A DNA stretch of 64,000 nt from a bacterium (GTDB taxonomy: Bacteria > Verrucomicrobiota > Verrucomicrobiia > Limisphaerales > J093), in NCBI GenBank assembly GCA_021780105.1, contig JAJXZJ010000014.1, positions 1 to 64,000 on the forward strand, written 5' to 3'. Below are positions 1-7,751 of this stretch, one piece after another. Each line of letters begins with the position of its first letter. Position 1 is the stretch's first letter. The position numbers and the translations under genes are program-made. The notes below the pieces were generated by a model. It worked only from the letters and a program-made list of their open reading frames with translations. It did no database searches and was not told where the DNA came from.

Positions 1-614
1 TGAAAGTGCCGCGCAAACAGTGCAAGAAGCGGCGTTTGGGCACGAGCGGGAACGGCAGCCAGCGGCGGGTGGCGACGCGGCCCAACGAGGTGTGGAGCTG
101 CGATTTTGTGAGCGACCAGACCACGGACGGACGGCGGTTGAAGTTGCTGTGCGTGGTGGATGAATTCACGCGGGAATGTCTGGCGCTGGCCGTGCGCCGG
201 AGTTTTCGGGCCAGGGACGTGATCGCGGTGTTGGCGGCCCTGATCGCACAGCGGGGCACGCCCGCGCATCTGCGGAGCGACAACGGGCCGGAGTTTGTGG
301 CCCAGGCGGTGCAGGCGTGGCTGAAAGCCAACGCCATTGGCGCGCTGTATATTGCGCCGGGGAGTCCGTGGGAGAACGCGTCTGTGGAGTCGTTCAACAG
401 CCGGTTGCGGGACGAACATTTGAACCGCGAAGCATTTGCCTCCCTGTTGGAGGCGGAAGTCCTGGCCGCCGGGTGGCGGCGGGATTACAACGAAGCGAGG
501 CCGCATTCGTCGCTGGACTATCTGGCGCCGGCAGTATTCGCCGCGCGCTGGCGCGCTCCGGTCGGGGCTACGCCCCTCCCTGCGCACGCCAGCGCGGAAC
601 AACCAAAACCATGA
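1..614 (+). CDS. IS3-family transposase orfB, C-terminal part
   Basis: This is the catalytic rve/integrase core of an IS3-family transposase, which cuts and joins element ends. Numbering from the GTG at base 6, the acidic triad is D33 (WSCDF), D92 (LRSDNGPEF) and E128 (NASVESFN). The 35-residue gap between the last two is the DD35E spacing expected for IS3. The frame stays open to base 1 and the family usually has about 60-90 more residues, so the GTG at 6 is probably not the start. The C-terminal LDYLAPAVFAARW motif is intact, so this end is not decayed. The stop at 612-614 is the only in-frame stop between this gene and the peroxiredoxin. Confidence 0.88.
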   Translation, partial: KVPRKQCKKRRLGTSGNGSQRRVATRPNEVWSCDFVSDQTTDGRRLKLLCVVDEFTRECLALAVRRSFRARDVIAVLAALIAQRGTPAHLRSDNGPEFVAQAVQAWLKANAIGALYIAPGSPWENASVESFNSRLRDEHLNREAFASLLEAEVLAAGWRRDYNEARPHSSLDYLAPAVFAARWRAPVGATPLPAHASAEQPKP

Positions 615-659
615 ACCAAAACTCTCATAGCAAGTGGATCAACAAACGGGGGCTTGCCA
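1..659 (+). mobile_element. Right end of an IS3-family insertion sequence (IS407-like)
   Basis: The element enters from the left edge, so orfA and the left end are not visible. It contains the C-terminal part of an orfB-type DDE transposase. About 20 bases after its stop codon is a stretch at roughly 634-659 that resembles the right inverted repeat of IS407-type elements (a purine-rich part, a run of G, then a final CA). The exact end is inferred from that resemblance, because the partner repeat lies outside the window. The next gene begins inside or directly after this end. Confidence 0.7.
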
Positions 660-1187
660 CCCGTCCCTCAAGACGACGGCGCTTGTGTTCATCTCCCCGG
701 CAAGAGTCTTCCTGATATTGATCTTCTTGCCACTTCTGGGCGCCTCATCAACCTGCATTGTCAGGCTGGCTTGACGGTGATTTATGTATATCCAATGATG
801 GGCCGTCCTGGCGTGGCTTTGCCACCCGGCTGGGATGAGATTCCCGGCGCTCGCGGTTGCACGCCTGAATCTTGCGGGTTTCGCGACCATCATGCCGAGC
901 TTCGTTCTCTTGGCGCGGAGGTTTTTGGCCTGAGTTCGCAGTCCACGGATTATCAGCGAGAAGTTCACGACAGGCTTCACCTGCCATTCGATCTTCTGAG
1001 CGACGAGGCTTTCAGTTTGGCCGGCGCGATTTCACTGCCAACTTTTTCTGTGGCCGGGTTGCGTTTACTGCGCCGTGTCACTCTTGTTGCGCGTTCAGGG
1101 ATGATCGAGCATGTATTTTATCCGATTTTTCCACCTGACCGCCACGCATCCGATGTCGTCACTTATCTCAAAACCCGTAATGCCTAA
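654..1187 (+). CDS. PrxQ/BCP-like peroxiredoxin with start region replaced by IS end
   Basis: Thiol peroxidase of the AhpC/TSA (bacterioferritin comigratory/PrxQ-like) group, expected to reduce peroxides in the cytoplasm. The active site reads GARGCTPESC, giving a peroxidatic C69 and a likely resolving C74 five residues on, the PrxQ arrangement. RPGV and YPMMG elements of the fold are also present. The only in-frame start after the transposase stop is TTG 654, which lies in the IS right end. From memory, relatives begin a few residues earlier with their own ATG, so the insertion seems to have removed the native start. Expression may use TTG or depend on IS-derived signals. The stop overlaps the start of the next gene, suggesting coupling. 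The catalytic part looks intact, but function is uncertain. Confidence 0.75.
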   Translation: MPPVPQDDGACVHLPGKSLPDIDLLATSGRLINLHCQAGLTVIYVYPMMGRPGVALPPGWDEIPGARGCTPESCGFRDHHAELRSLGAEVFGLSSQSTDYQREVHDRLHLPFDLLSDEAFSLAGAISLPTFSVAGLRLLRRVTLVARSGMIEHVFYPIFPPDRHASDVVTYLKTRNA

Positions 1188-1743
1188 CAAAATCGCTGCA
1201 ACGAAGCATGCACCGTTAAGGGCCGCGGCATTTACGCTCACGGAATTGTTGGTCACCATCGCTGTGGTGGCGATTCTTGCGGCCTTGCTTCTCGTCGCCA
1301 TCGGTCGGTCGAGCCAGCGCGCCAAAAGGGTCAGTTGTCAATCGGTGCTGCGACAGGTCTATCTGGCCACGGTGATGTATGCCGATGACCATGATGGCTT
1401 CATGCCGGACGGGAAGTGGTTCTTCTATGGGCCAGGGCGGGTGAACCCTCGCTGTCCCGGGGTTCCAGGGGCGAAGTGCATGGAGGCTTGTGACGATCAT
1501 GGAGCCTATGGAGGTTATCTTTGGAATTGGGGCGGCGTTTTTGAGAAAGGCGTCAGGCTTTCTGGAATCGTCCCGACGTGGCAATTACTTTCTGACTGCC
1601 AACCCTGGCATAATCCAGCCCGCCATGTCGTGGTTTTCGCCGATGGAGATTATTGGGAAGGCCGCCTGAACGAGCTACCAGCCGATGGGCAAGTCGCGTG
1701 GACGCCGCCGTTAACCATGAGGAAGGATCTGCTACAGCGGTGA
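1180..1743 (+). CDS. Small pseudopilin-type protein (prepilin N-terminal methylation domain)
   Basis: The N-terminus carries a prepilin peptidase signal: a short basic leader, then AFTLTELLVTIAVVAILAALLLVAIG, a type IV pilin-like hydrophobic helix. The canonical G before F is A here, and E at position 5 is kept. Such proteins are very abundant in Verrucomicrobia, and the role of most is unknown. The rest (about 150 residues) has YADDHDGFMPDG and ends near FADGDYWEG, the usual core of this family. ATG 1180 is chosen because it overlaps the peroxiredoxin stop and gives a normal short leader; an upstream ATG at 1111 would put 23 extra residues before it. The C-terminus (TMRKDLLQR) runs into a different reading frame that looks like a fibronectin fragment, so the 3' end may be rearranged. 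Confidence 0.75.
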   Translation: MPNKIAATKHAPLRAAAFTLTELLVTIAVVAILAALLLVAIGRSSQRAKRVSCQSVLRQVYLATVMYADDHDGFMPDGKWFFYGPGRVNPRCPGVPGAKCMEACDDHGAYGGYLWNWGGVFEKGVRLSGIVPTWQLLSDCQPWHNPARHVVVFADGDYWEGRLNELPADGQVAWTPPLTMRKDLLQR

Positions 1744-1805
1744 CGGCCGTCAACGACGCCGGCGAAAGCACGCCCGGCGATATCCGGAGCGTCAAGTTGA
1801 TATGA
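1728..1805 (+). pseudogene. Fibronectin type III-like C-terminal remnant
   Basis: In a frame different from the pseudopilin, this stretch reads SATAVTAVNDAGESTPG and continues to a stop at 1803-1805. TAVNDAGES is the typical G-strand signature of fibronectin type III repeats in secreted hydrolases. There is no start codon or upstream domain in this frame, so it looks like the tail of a lost gene joined to the end of the pseudopilin. The fragment is short, and coincidence cannot be excluded. Confidence 0.4.
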
Positions 1806-2138
1806 ATCCGCGTGCGACAAATAGGGTGACAAGGACCGGCACGCCGATTCCATGACCGGAGCAACCAGCAGCCAGCACATTTTCCTGTTTCGCAACCTGC
1901 TGCTGCCTTACGGTCCTTCGCAACATGTCCGTCGCGATGGTTCAACGCGAAAACCGGAGTTGGAGGATCATCCGTCCCCGGTGTGGCCAAGCGCGCCACG
2001 GTCGGGCGGCGGAGCACCGCCGCCCTACCAATCCAGTGTCATTTCCAGCGAGGGCGCCGGAAACCGGACGCAGGCCGCGTGCGCTCCCCGGTTGAGTCTG
2101 GTCTCCGTTTCATGAAAACCTGACAATCTCACGATTTT
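1806..2138. other. Intergenic region with one strong palindrome
   Basis: No convincing gene was found. The open frame starting at 1852 has low-complexity content and no family resemblance. The region contains the hairpin at 2004-2025, listed separately. No clear promoter was recognised for the secreted protein that follows. Confidence 0.5.
2004..2025. repeat. REP-like palindrome (9-bp stem)
   Basis: GGGCGGCGG, then AGCA, then CCGCCGCCC forms a perfect 9-bp stem with a 4-base loop in a non-coding stretch. No T-run follows on either strand, so it is not a typical rho-independent terminator. Similar strong intergenic palindromes occur at 3894-3934 and 48017-48034. Confidence 0.5.
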
Positions 2139-3848
2139 ATGCGTATCCCTGTTCATTCCCGGCTGATTTCCGGATTCCTTGGACTTTGTCTGTTGCCGAC
2201 GGCGGTTTCTCCCCTCGCCCGCGCGGGGGCCGAGAATGCCGGCGCGGCCATCGTTGCCGGCCAACCGGCGGACGCCCGCGCGCCGCGCATCGTCACGATC
2301 TATAATTTCATCCGCAATTGCGATTTCCGGCTCCCCGATTCCGAGGCGGTGCTTTTAGAAGCGACGCGGGAGGAGGTCCGGCTGGTCCGCCAGGCCAACC
2401 TGCCGGTGACATTTGCCCTGCAATACGACGCCTTGATCAACCCCAAGTATCAGGAACTGCTCAAGACGCAGTTGGGGACGAACGACGAGATCGCCGCGTG
2501 GTGGGAGATTCCCCAGGCGCTCGTGCAAAAAGCCGGGCTGAAATGGCGCGGGCAGCACGAGTGGGACCCGGCGGCGAACGTCGGTTTTGCCCCCGGCTAC
2601 ACGCCGGAGGAACGCTGCAAGCTGGTGGACGTTTACATGGCCGACTTCAAGGCAATCTTCGGCCATTACCCGAAAACGGTGGGTTCGTGGTTCATTGACG
2701 AGGTCACGCTCGCCTACCTGACCGAGCGTTACGGCATCGTGGCCTCCTGCAATTGCAAGGACCAGATCGGGACGGATGGCTACACGGTGTGGGGCGGCTA
2801 TTGGAACCAGGCTTACTATCCCAGCCGGCTCAACGCCTACATGCCGGCCCAGACGCGGGCGGGACAAATCAACGTGCCGGTGTTCCGGATGCTGGGCAGC
2901 GATCCCATTTACCAATACGGCCGCGTGCGCGGCATGTTCACGCTCGAACCGGTGTATTCGGCGGCGGGCGGCTCGGCGGCGTGGGCGGCGTGGTTCCTGA
3001 ACAATCTGGTCCACGAACCGTGTTTGGCGTTTGGCTTCACGCAGGTCGGGCAGGAGAATTCCTTCGGCTGGCCGGCGATGAAAACGGGGCTGACGCAGCA
3101 GGTGGCGCTCGTGGCGAAGCTGGCCAAGGCCGGCGAAATCCGGGTGGAGACGCTGGCGCAGGCGGGCGAATGGTTCCACCGTCACTTTGCCCTCACGCCC
3201 GCAACGTCCGTGGTGGCATTGGACGATTGGCGACACGAAGGCCGGAAAAGCGTCTGGTTCGACAGCCGGTTTTATCGCCTGAACGTGCTTTGGGAGAACG
3301 ACGCCTTTTTCATCCGCGATCTCCATAGCTTCGACGAACAGGTGGTTTCGCCCACGCACATCACGCCGCTGACAGGAACTTCCCTGACTTACGGAACCCT
3401 GCCCGTGATGGACGCGGCAGTCTGGTCGGGAACGGAAAAAGCCGGTATCCGGCCGGTCCTGCTGTCGCCTGATGGCAAAGTCTCGCCCCTGGCGCCGGAA
3501 GGCACACCGGAGGTCAAGGAACTGGATCCAACGGAGCTGAGCATCCGGCAGCCCCTGCGCGGCGGCGGGAGTTTTTCCATGGTGTGCGATGAAGCGAGCG
3601 TCGCCTTCGTTGGCGTGGACGGACAAGGGCAGCCCCTGCGCTGGGCGCTGGATTTCGTCGGCGGCGCCGGACAGAAATCGGCCGTGCAGACGGTCGCATC
3701 AAATCGCGTCGTCTATCATTACAACGGAACAACGTATGAAGTCCGCCTGTCGCCCGACACCGGCTCCTGCCAGCAATTGAGTGACGGCGTCATCCGAATC
3801 AGTCCGAACGGTGCGGGAAAACTCGTGCTGATCATAGGTCAAAAGTGA
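2139..3848 (+). CDS. Large secreted protein, deacetylase/GH57-like barrel suspected
   Basis: A 569-residue protein with an N-terminal signal peptide: basic start, hydrophobic ISGFLGLCLLPTAVSP, cleavage probably near ARAGA. The N-terminal two thirds has the feel of a polysaccharide deacetylase or GH57-type (beta/alpha) barrel: IVTIYNFIRNCDF early, an LPVTFALQYDAL strand, an FGHYPKTVGSWFIDE segment with acidic residues, then YGIVASCNCKDQ. The last 150 residues look beta-rich, like an accessory domain. I cannot name the family. A role in carbohydrate processing outside the cytoplasm is inferred only from the fold impression and the signal peptide. It stands alone, with no operon partner in the same direction before the NYN gene. 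Confidence 0.7.
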   Translation: MRIPVHSRLISGFLGLCLLPTAVSPLARAGAENAGAAIVAGQPADARAPRIVTIYNFIRNCDFRLPDSEAVLLEATREEVRLVRQANLPVTFALQYDALINPKYQELLKTQLGTNDEIAAWWEIPQALVQKAGLKWRGQHEWDPAANVGFAPGYTPEERCKLVDVYMADFKAIFGHYPKTVGSWFIDEVTLAYLTERYGIVASCNCKDQIGTDGYTVWGGYWNQAYYPSRLNAYMPAQTRAGQINVPVFRMLGSDPIYQYGRVRGMFTLEPVYSAAGGSAAWAAWFLNNLVHEPCLAFGFTQVGQENSFGWPAMKTGLTQQVALVAKLAKAGEIRVETLAQAGEWFHRHFALTPATSVVALDDWRHEGRKSVWFDSRFYRLNVLWENDAFFIRDLHSFDEQVVSPTHITPLTGTSLTYGTLPVMDAAVWSGTEKAGIRPVLLSPDGKVSPLAPEGTPEVKELDPTELSIRQPLRGGGSFSMVCDEASVAFVGVDGQGQPLRWALDFVGGAGQKSAVQTVASNRVVYHYNGTTYEVRLSPDTGSCQQLSDGVIRISPNGAGKLVLIIGQK

Positions 3849-3893
3849 TGTGCGAGGTGTGGCAATTTGCGCACGCGAAGGGTGGCCAAGGAG

Positions 3894-3934
3894 CTGGACG
3901 CGCGACGCGTCCAGCCACACCCAAGACGGGTGTG
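3894..3934. repeat. Two adjacent palindromes after the secreted-protein gene
   Basis: CTGGACGCG-CGA-CGCGTCCAG (3894-3914, 9-bp stem) is followed at once by CACACCC-N5-GGGTGTG (3916-3934, 7-bp stem). They start 46 bases after the stop at 3848. No T-run follows on the plus strand, so they may be a REP-like dispersed repeat or a transcript-end stabiliser rather than an intrinsic terminator. Confidence 0.5.
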
Positions 3935-4002
3935 CTCCCCAACTTCGGAATTCGGGTTGAAAATGTAGATGCCTGAGCTTCGGACGGCGGCTACGCTGCG
4001 GC

Positions 4003-4476
4003 ATGGGTTTGGTGCGCATTTTGGTGGACGGTTTCAGCCTGTTGCACGCGTGGCCGGATTTGGCGCCGGGCAAGGCGCGTCATTCGGCCGCAGCACGGGA
4101 CGAACTGGTTTACGTCCTCACGCAATACAGCGACGCCTGCGGCACGCCGATCTCCGTGGTTTTCGACGGCGCCGGCGCGCCACCGGGAGTGCCCAAAACA
4201 GAGTTCGACCGACAGACGGTGGAAGTGATTTATTCGCGCGCCGGGCAGACGGCGGACGACATCATCGAGCGCGTGACGCACCGGATGCGACCGTTCGGGG
4301 AGGTGCTGGTGGTGACGGACGATTTTGCCGAGCGCGACACCGTGATTTCCCTGGGCGGGCTGGCGAGCAGTTGCGACAACTTTATCCGCACCATCGAGGC
4401 GGAGTTCGGCGAGATGAACCGCGCGCTGCAATACCACAATCTGCGCGAGCGGACGCGCTTCCGGCGGCCCAAGTAG
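4003..4476 (+). CDS. NYN-domain (YacP/Rae1-like, DUF901) putative ribonuclease
   Basis: A 157-residue protein with the PIN-like NYN fold of the YacP/DUF901 family; Bacillus Rae1 is a ribosome-associated endoribonuclease of this family. Visible acidic elements are ILVDGFSLLHAWPDL at the N-terminus (first catalytic Asp), VVFDGAG near residue 52, ADDIIERV near residue 85 and VVTDD near residue 105. The length matches a single-domain family member. The start at 4003 puts the strand carrying the first Asp right at the N-terminus, as expected. It converges with the DUF4340 gene on the other strand. RNA cleavage is inferred from the family; the target is unknown. Confidence 0.82.
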   Translation: MGLVRILVDGFSLLHAWPDLAPGKARHSAAARDELVYVLTQYSDACGTPISVVFDGAGAPPGVPKTEFDRQTVEVIYSRAGQTADDIIERVTHRMRPFGEVLVVTDDFAERDTVISLGGLASSCDNFIRTIEAEFGEMNRALQYHNLRERTRFRRPK

Positions 4477-4519
4477 GTCACATCAGCCGGCGGCAAAACC
4501 GGTTTCAGCGCGGCGGCGG

Positions 4520-5767
4520 CTAAGGTTTCGCCGGCTCGTTGGTGGTGCTTTCGGCCGGTTCGAGCGGGTTGATCGGTGTCGTTGAAGACACAGCGGCCGG
4601 CACCGCGTTGGTGGCGCCGGCGGGCTTGGGCGGCTCGGCAAACAGCGAGTGGCGGTCCTTCAGCAGCGTGTCCAGCGTCCACTTGGGCACGAGGTAAACC
4701 CACTTGCTGAGCGCCTCCTCGGCTTTGAGCTTGTCGAGCAGCTTGTCGTTTGCGTCCTTGAAAGCCTTGTCGAGCTTTTCCTTGTCGGCGGGCTTTTCAT
4801 CCTTCGCCGGCGTGCGTTCTTTGGGCAGGTCGGCGCTGACCGCAAAGGAGAGATAATACGCCTCGTCGCCGCTCTTCTTGCCGATCTTCACGGTGTAGGT
4901 GAAGTGGTCGAAGGTTTCCAGTTTCACCACGGTGGAACTGTCGAGGCCGGTCTGGTCTGGCTTGGGGTCCACCACCACATCGTTGAAGCTGGGGAATGCG
5001 AGTGCATTGGGAATGCCGGAAACCTTGGCGGTGTCGAGCTTCTCGTCGGGCTTTGCGTCGGCCAGCTTAAGGTCGCCGTTTTCGGTGTCGCGGTAGATTT
5101 TCCAGGAATTGCTGGTGACCGGATACGTGACCTCCACGGACTTGACGTGTTCGACCTTGAAGAAGTCCTTGTTCAGCCATTGGTCGGGCTTGGGCTCGGC
5201 GCTGCTGAAGGGTTCGGACACGAGGCTGACGACGTTCGGCTTGCCCTCGACCATGACGTAGCGGCCGTCGGGCCAGCCTTCGTCGCCACCCAGCGGGGTG
5301 GGACCGCCGGATTGCCGCAGGTGTTTCTTGCCGAGGACGACCGCGCGGATGGTTTTGCCCGTTTTGTCCTTCAGCTCGACGAGCGTGCCGGTTTCGTTGG
5401 TGGCGCCGGTGCCGGGCGTCTTCAATTCCAGGCGCGCGAGCTGCGACGGCCCGATGGCCTGCGACTGGACCACTTTCAGCTCCCAGAGTTTGCGCAGAAA
5501 ATCGCTGACCTCGGAGAAATTGGCCGGATAGCCGCCGCGCTGGCTGACGGTCCAGCCGGCGTCCTTCTGGATCAGGTCAAGCGTGTTGGTGCCGTTCTTG
5601 ATCGTGACCTGGGTGACGGCGTTCACGTCAAAGTCGCCGAGCACCTTCTGTCCCATCCGGCCCTCGCTGGAGCGGAAGGAGGCGACGTTGCGTTGGCGCA
5701 GCCAGAGGCCCAGCCCGCCGAGCACGACGACGAGCGCGAGAATGAGCGTGAGTTGTTTCCGGTTCAT
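4520..5767 (-). CDS. DUF4340 membrane-anchored protein of the Gld-type ABC operon
   Basis: A 415-residue protein with one N-terminal membrane anchor (LTLILALVVVLGGLGLWL) and a large extracytoplasmic part typical of DUF4340. Repeated segments such as VTQVTIKNGTNTLDLIQKDAGWTV and VEVTYPVTSNSWKIYRD match the family's tandem lobes. A Lys/Asp-rich stretch (about residues 290-330) may form a coiled coil, and the C-terminus is Pro/Ala-rich. ATG 5767 overlaps the stop of the GldG-like gene by ATGA, indicating translational coupling. It is the last gene of the ABC operon. DUF4340 proteins commonly accompany these ABC systems, but their function is not established. Confidence 0.85.
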   Translation of the reverse strand: MNRKQLTLILALVVVLGGLGLWLRQRNVASFRSSEGRMGQKVLGDFDVNAVTQVTIKNGTNTLDLIQKDAGWTVSQRGGYPANFSEVSDFLRKLWELKVVQSQAIGPSQLARLELKTPGTGATNETGTLVELKDKTGKTIRAVVLGKKHLRQSGGPTPLGGDEGWPDGRYVMVEGKPNVVSLVSEPFSSAEPKPDQWLNKDFFKVEHVKSVEVTYPVTSNSWKIYRDTENGDLKLADAKPDEKLDTAKVSGIPNALAFPSFNDVVVDPKPDQTGLDSSTVVKLETFDHFTYTVKIGKKSGDEAYYLSFAVSADLPKERTPAKDEKPADKEKLDKAFKDANDKLLDKLKAEEALSKWVYLVPKWTLDTLLKDRHSLFAEPPKPAGATNAVPAAVSSTTPINPLEPAESTTNEPAKP

Positions 5768-7713
5768 TGGGCGGCGGTCTTTTTGCGTTTCAAGAGGGCG
5801 AGCGAGATGCCGGCGGCGGTCACCAGGAACGGCATGCCGGCGATATTGATCCACTTCAGGCGGTTCTCCAGGGAGTCAATGTCCTTGCGGAGCTGCTTGC
5901 GCACTTCCTTCAAATCCCGTTTGGTCTGCGCCTCCTTGGCCTGGAACTGCTTGATCTCGTTCTGCTGCTCCGGCGAGAGGATGAACCGCTGGTTCTTGTC
6001 CTTGTTCTGCTCCAGTTCGCCGAGCTTCTGCTGGGCGTCGCTCAGGTCCTTCTCCAACTGCGAAATCTTGGACCGATACTGGTCCTCGGCCTGCGCCTTG
6101 ATCTCGTTCACCCGCGTGAAGGGCCGGGATTGCACGGCGCGGCTGCGCACCCCGATGAGGTTGCTGTCGCCCGCCATCTGCTCGACGACGTTCTGGAGGA
6201 AATTCAAGTTGCCGTTGAACGGACTGGCGAGACGCTGGCCGAAGAAGTTCTGCACGTGCACGGCGAACTGGTCGTAGAGCATGTCCGTGTCCCCCACCAG
6301 CACCACCACGCCGTCCTTCACGGATTCCTTGAGCGAGCCGTCGTTCTTGGCGGCTTTCGCCGCGTCCTTGGTCTTGTCGTCCGTGTCCTTGCTGTCGGCC
6401 GCGCCGGCGGGCTTGCCGTCGGGGAAGGCGGTCTTGAACTTGCCGGTAAGGCGCAGGGCCAGCGCATATTCCTTGCCCGATGGGACGAAGTCCTTGATGG
6501 AGGTGCCGCCGCCAAACTGCGCCATCATTTTGTCCACGAGCATCGAGTTGGTGGACGTTTTGAGCAACACGGTTTCGTTCAAGCCCGAAATTGGCGTGCC
6601 GGTGAAAACGCCGGCAAACGGCAGCAACAGGCTGTCAATCTCCGCGGTGACCACGTCGTTGCGGTCGATCGCCTTGGGCGTCAGCGAGAGCCACGTAGGC
6701 TCCGGCGTGGGGTCGCCGTCGCCGCGGCGCACGGGCGTGACGTAGTTCTGGTCGGCCACGACCTTGGCCGTGTCGAATTCCAGTCCCCAGGCCTTGAGCA
6801 GCTTGGGCAGACTCGATCCGCCGGACGCGGCGCGCTGGAGCATGTTCTGCATGTTTCCGGAATTGCGGTTGTCCACCGCCGACAGCGGGTCGAGGAAGGC
6901 GATGAGCTTGCCGCCGCGCAGGACAAACTGGTCGAGCGCATACTGGGCGCGATCCGAAATGTTCGCCGGGTGGATGACGAGCAGGACGTTGATGTTGGTG
7001 TCAATCGTCTCGGCATTCATGTCAATCTGCTTCACGTCGAAGTCCCGCTGCAGCTCGCTGATGGCAACCCACGGCTCCTGCGACTGCGAACCCATCTGCG
7101 CCATCATCGGATTGTATTGGCCGAACACCGGCAGACCGCTCATCACGCCGAGCACGGGTTTCTGCGGGTTGATCACCTGGCCGATCGCGCGGGTCAGGTC
7201 GTATTCCAGCAACTTTTCACGCGAGGGGTCGAGAAACGGGATCGCCTGTTTCTGGTCCAGGCACACCACCGCGAGGCCGAGGTAAACCTTGTCGCCACCG
7301 CCGCCGAGGAGGTCACCGGCGTTCAAGGTCTGTCCTTCGACACCATCCAGCTTGGCCAGATCCTCGGCGTCGGAGTCCGGCTGCGGGTCGAACTTCTTGA
7401 TCACGATCTTGCCGCCGGATGCCTGACGATACTCGTCGAGCAAATCCTCGACATGCTGGGCATAGGTCTTGAGCGACACCGGCATGTCGTTGCCCGACTG
7501 TGTCCAGAAAAAGTGGATTTCGACCGGGGTGTCAATTTTGGCCAGAACTTTTCTCGTGCCGCCGGAGAGCGTGTAAAGGTGGTCGGCCGTCAAATCGAGG
7601 CGCGTTTTGACCGAGCCGGCGATGACGCCCACCGCCACGAGAATCAGAAACATCGCCGCCACGCCGAGGCCGGAGTAGATCAGCGGCTCCCATTTGTGCT
7701 TGTTCGTCGTCAT
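5764..7713 (-). CDS. GldG-like extracytoplasmic component of an ABC transporter
   Basis: A 649-residue protein with an N-terminal membrane segment (SGLGVAAMFLILVAVGVIAG), a large GldG/ABC_transp_aux domain and a C-terminal membrane helix (IAGMPFLVTAAGISLALL). Recognisable family parts are DLTADHLYTLSGGTRKVL just after the first helix, the KVYLGLAVVCLDQKQAIPF strand, and a late coiled coil (about 555-620, rich in Lys, Gln and Glu). Bacteroidetes GldG is tied to gliding, but this family is widespread in non-gliding bacteria, so motility should not be assumed. The start at 7713 excludes a long unrelated upstream extension. It sits downstream of the permease with a 38-base gap. Confidence 0.88.
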   Translation of the reverse strand: MTTNKHKWEPLIYSGLGVAAMFLILVAVGVIAGSVKTRLDLTADHLYTLSGGTRKVLAKIDTPVEIHFFWTQSGNDMPVSLKTYAQHVEDLLDEYRQASGGKIVIKKFDPQPDSDAEDLAKLDGVEGQTLNAGDLLGGGGDKVYLGLAVVCLDQKQAIPFLDPSREKLLEYDLTRAIGQVINPQKPVLGVMSGLPVFGQYNPMMAQMGSQSQEPWVAISELQRDFDVKQIDMNAETIDTNINVLLVIHPANISDRAQYALDQFVLRGGKLIAFLDPLSAVDNRNSGNMQNMLQRAASGGSSLPKLLKAWGLEFDTAKVVADQNYVTPVRRGDGDPTPEPTWLSLTPKAIDRNDVVTAEIDSLLLPFAGVFTGTPISGLNETVLLKTSTNSMLVDKMMAQFGGGTSIKDFVPSGKEYALALRLTGKFKTAFPDGKPAGAADSKDTDDKTKDAAKAAKNDGSLKESVKDGVVVLVGDTDMLYDQFAVHVQNFFGQRLASPFNGNLNFLQNVVEQMAGDSNLIGVRSRAVQSRPFTRVNEIKAQAEDQYRSKISQLEKDLSDAQQKLGELEQNKDKNQRFILSPEQQNEIKQFQAKEAQTKRDLKEVRKQLRKDIDSLENRLKWINIAGMPFLVTAAGISLALLKRKKTAAQ

Positions 7714-7751
7714 GACTGAGAAAACGTGTTGAGTGCCCCTGGTGACGCGGG

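Noticed and set aside
1852..2115. An 87-residue open frame upstream of the secreted barrel protein
   Set aside because: No start context, no family resemblance, and it spans a REP-like hairpin.
4649..7719. Two very long open frames on the plus strand opposite the ABC operon
   Set aside because: They are antisense to DUF4340 and GldG-like genes whose protein features are clear. The frames are low-complexity products of GC-rich codon bias.
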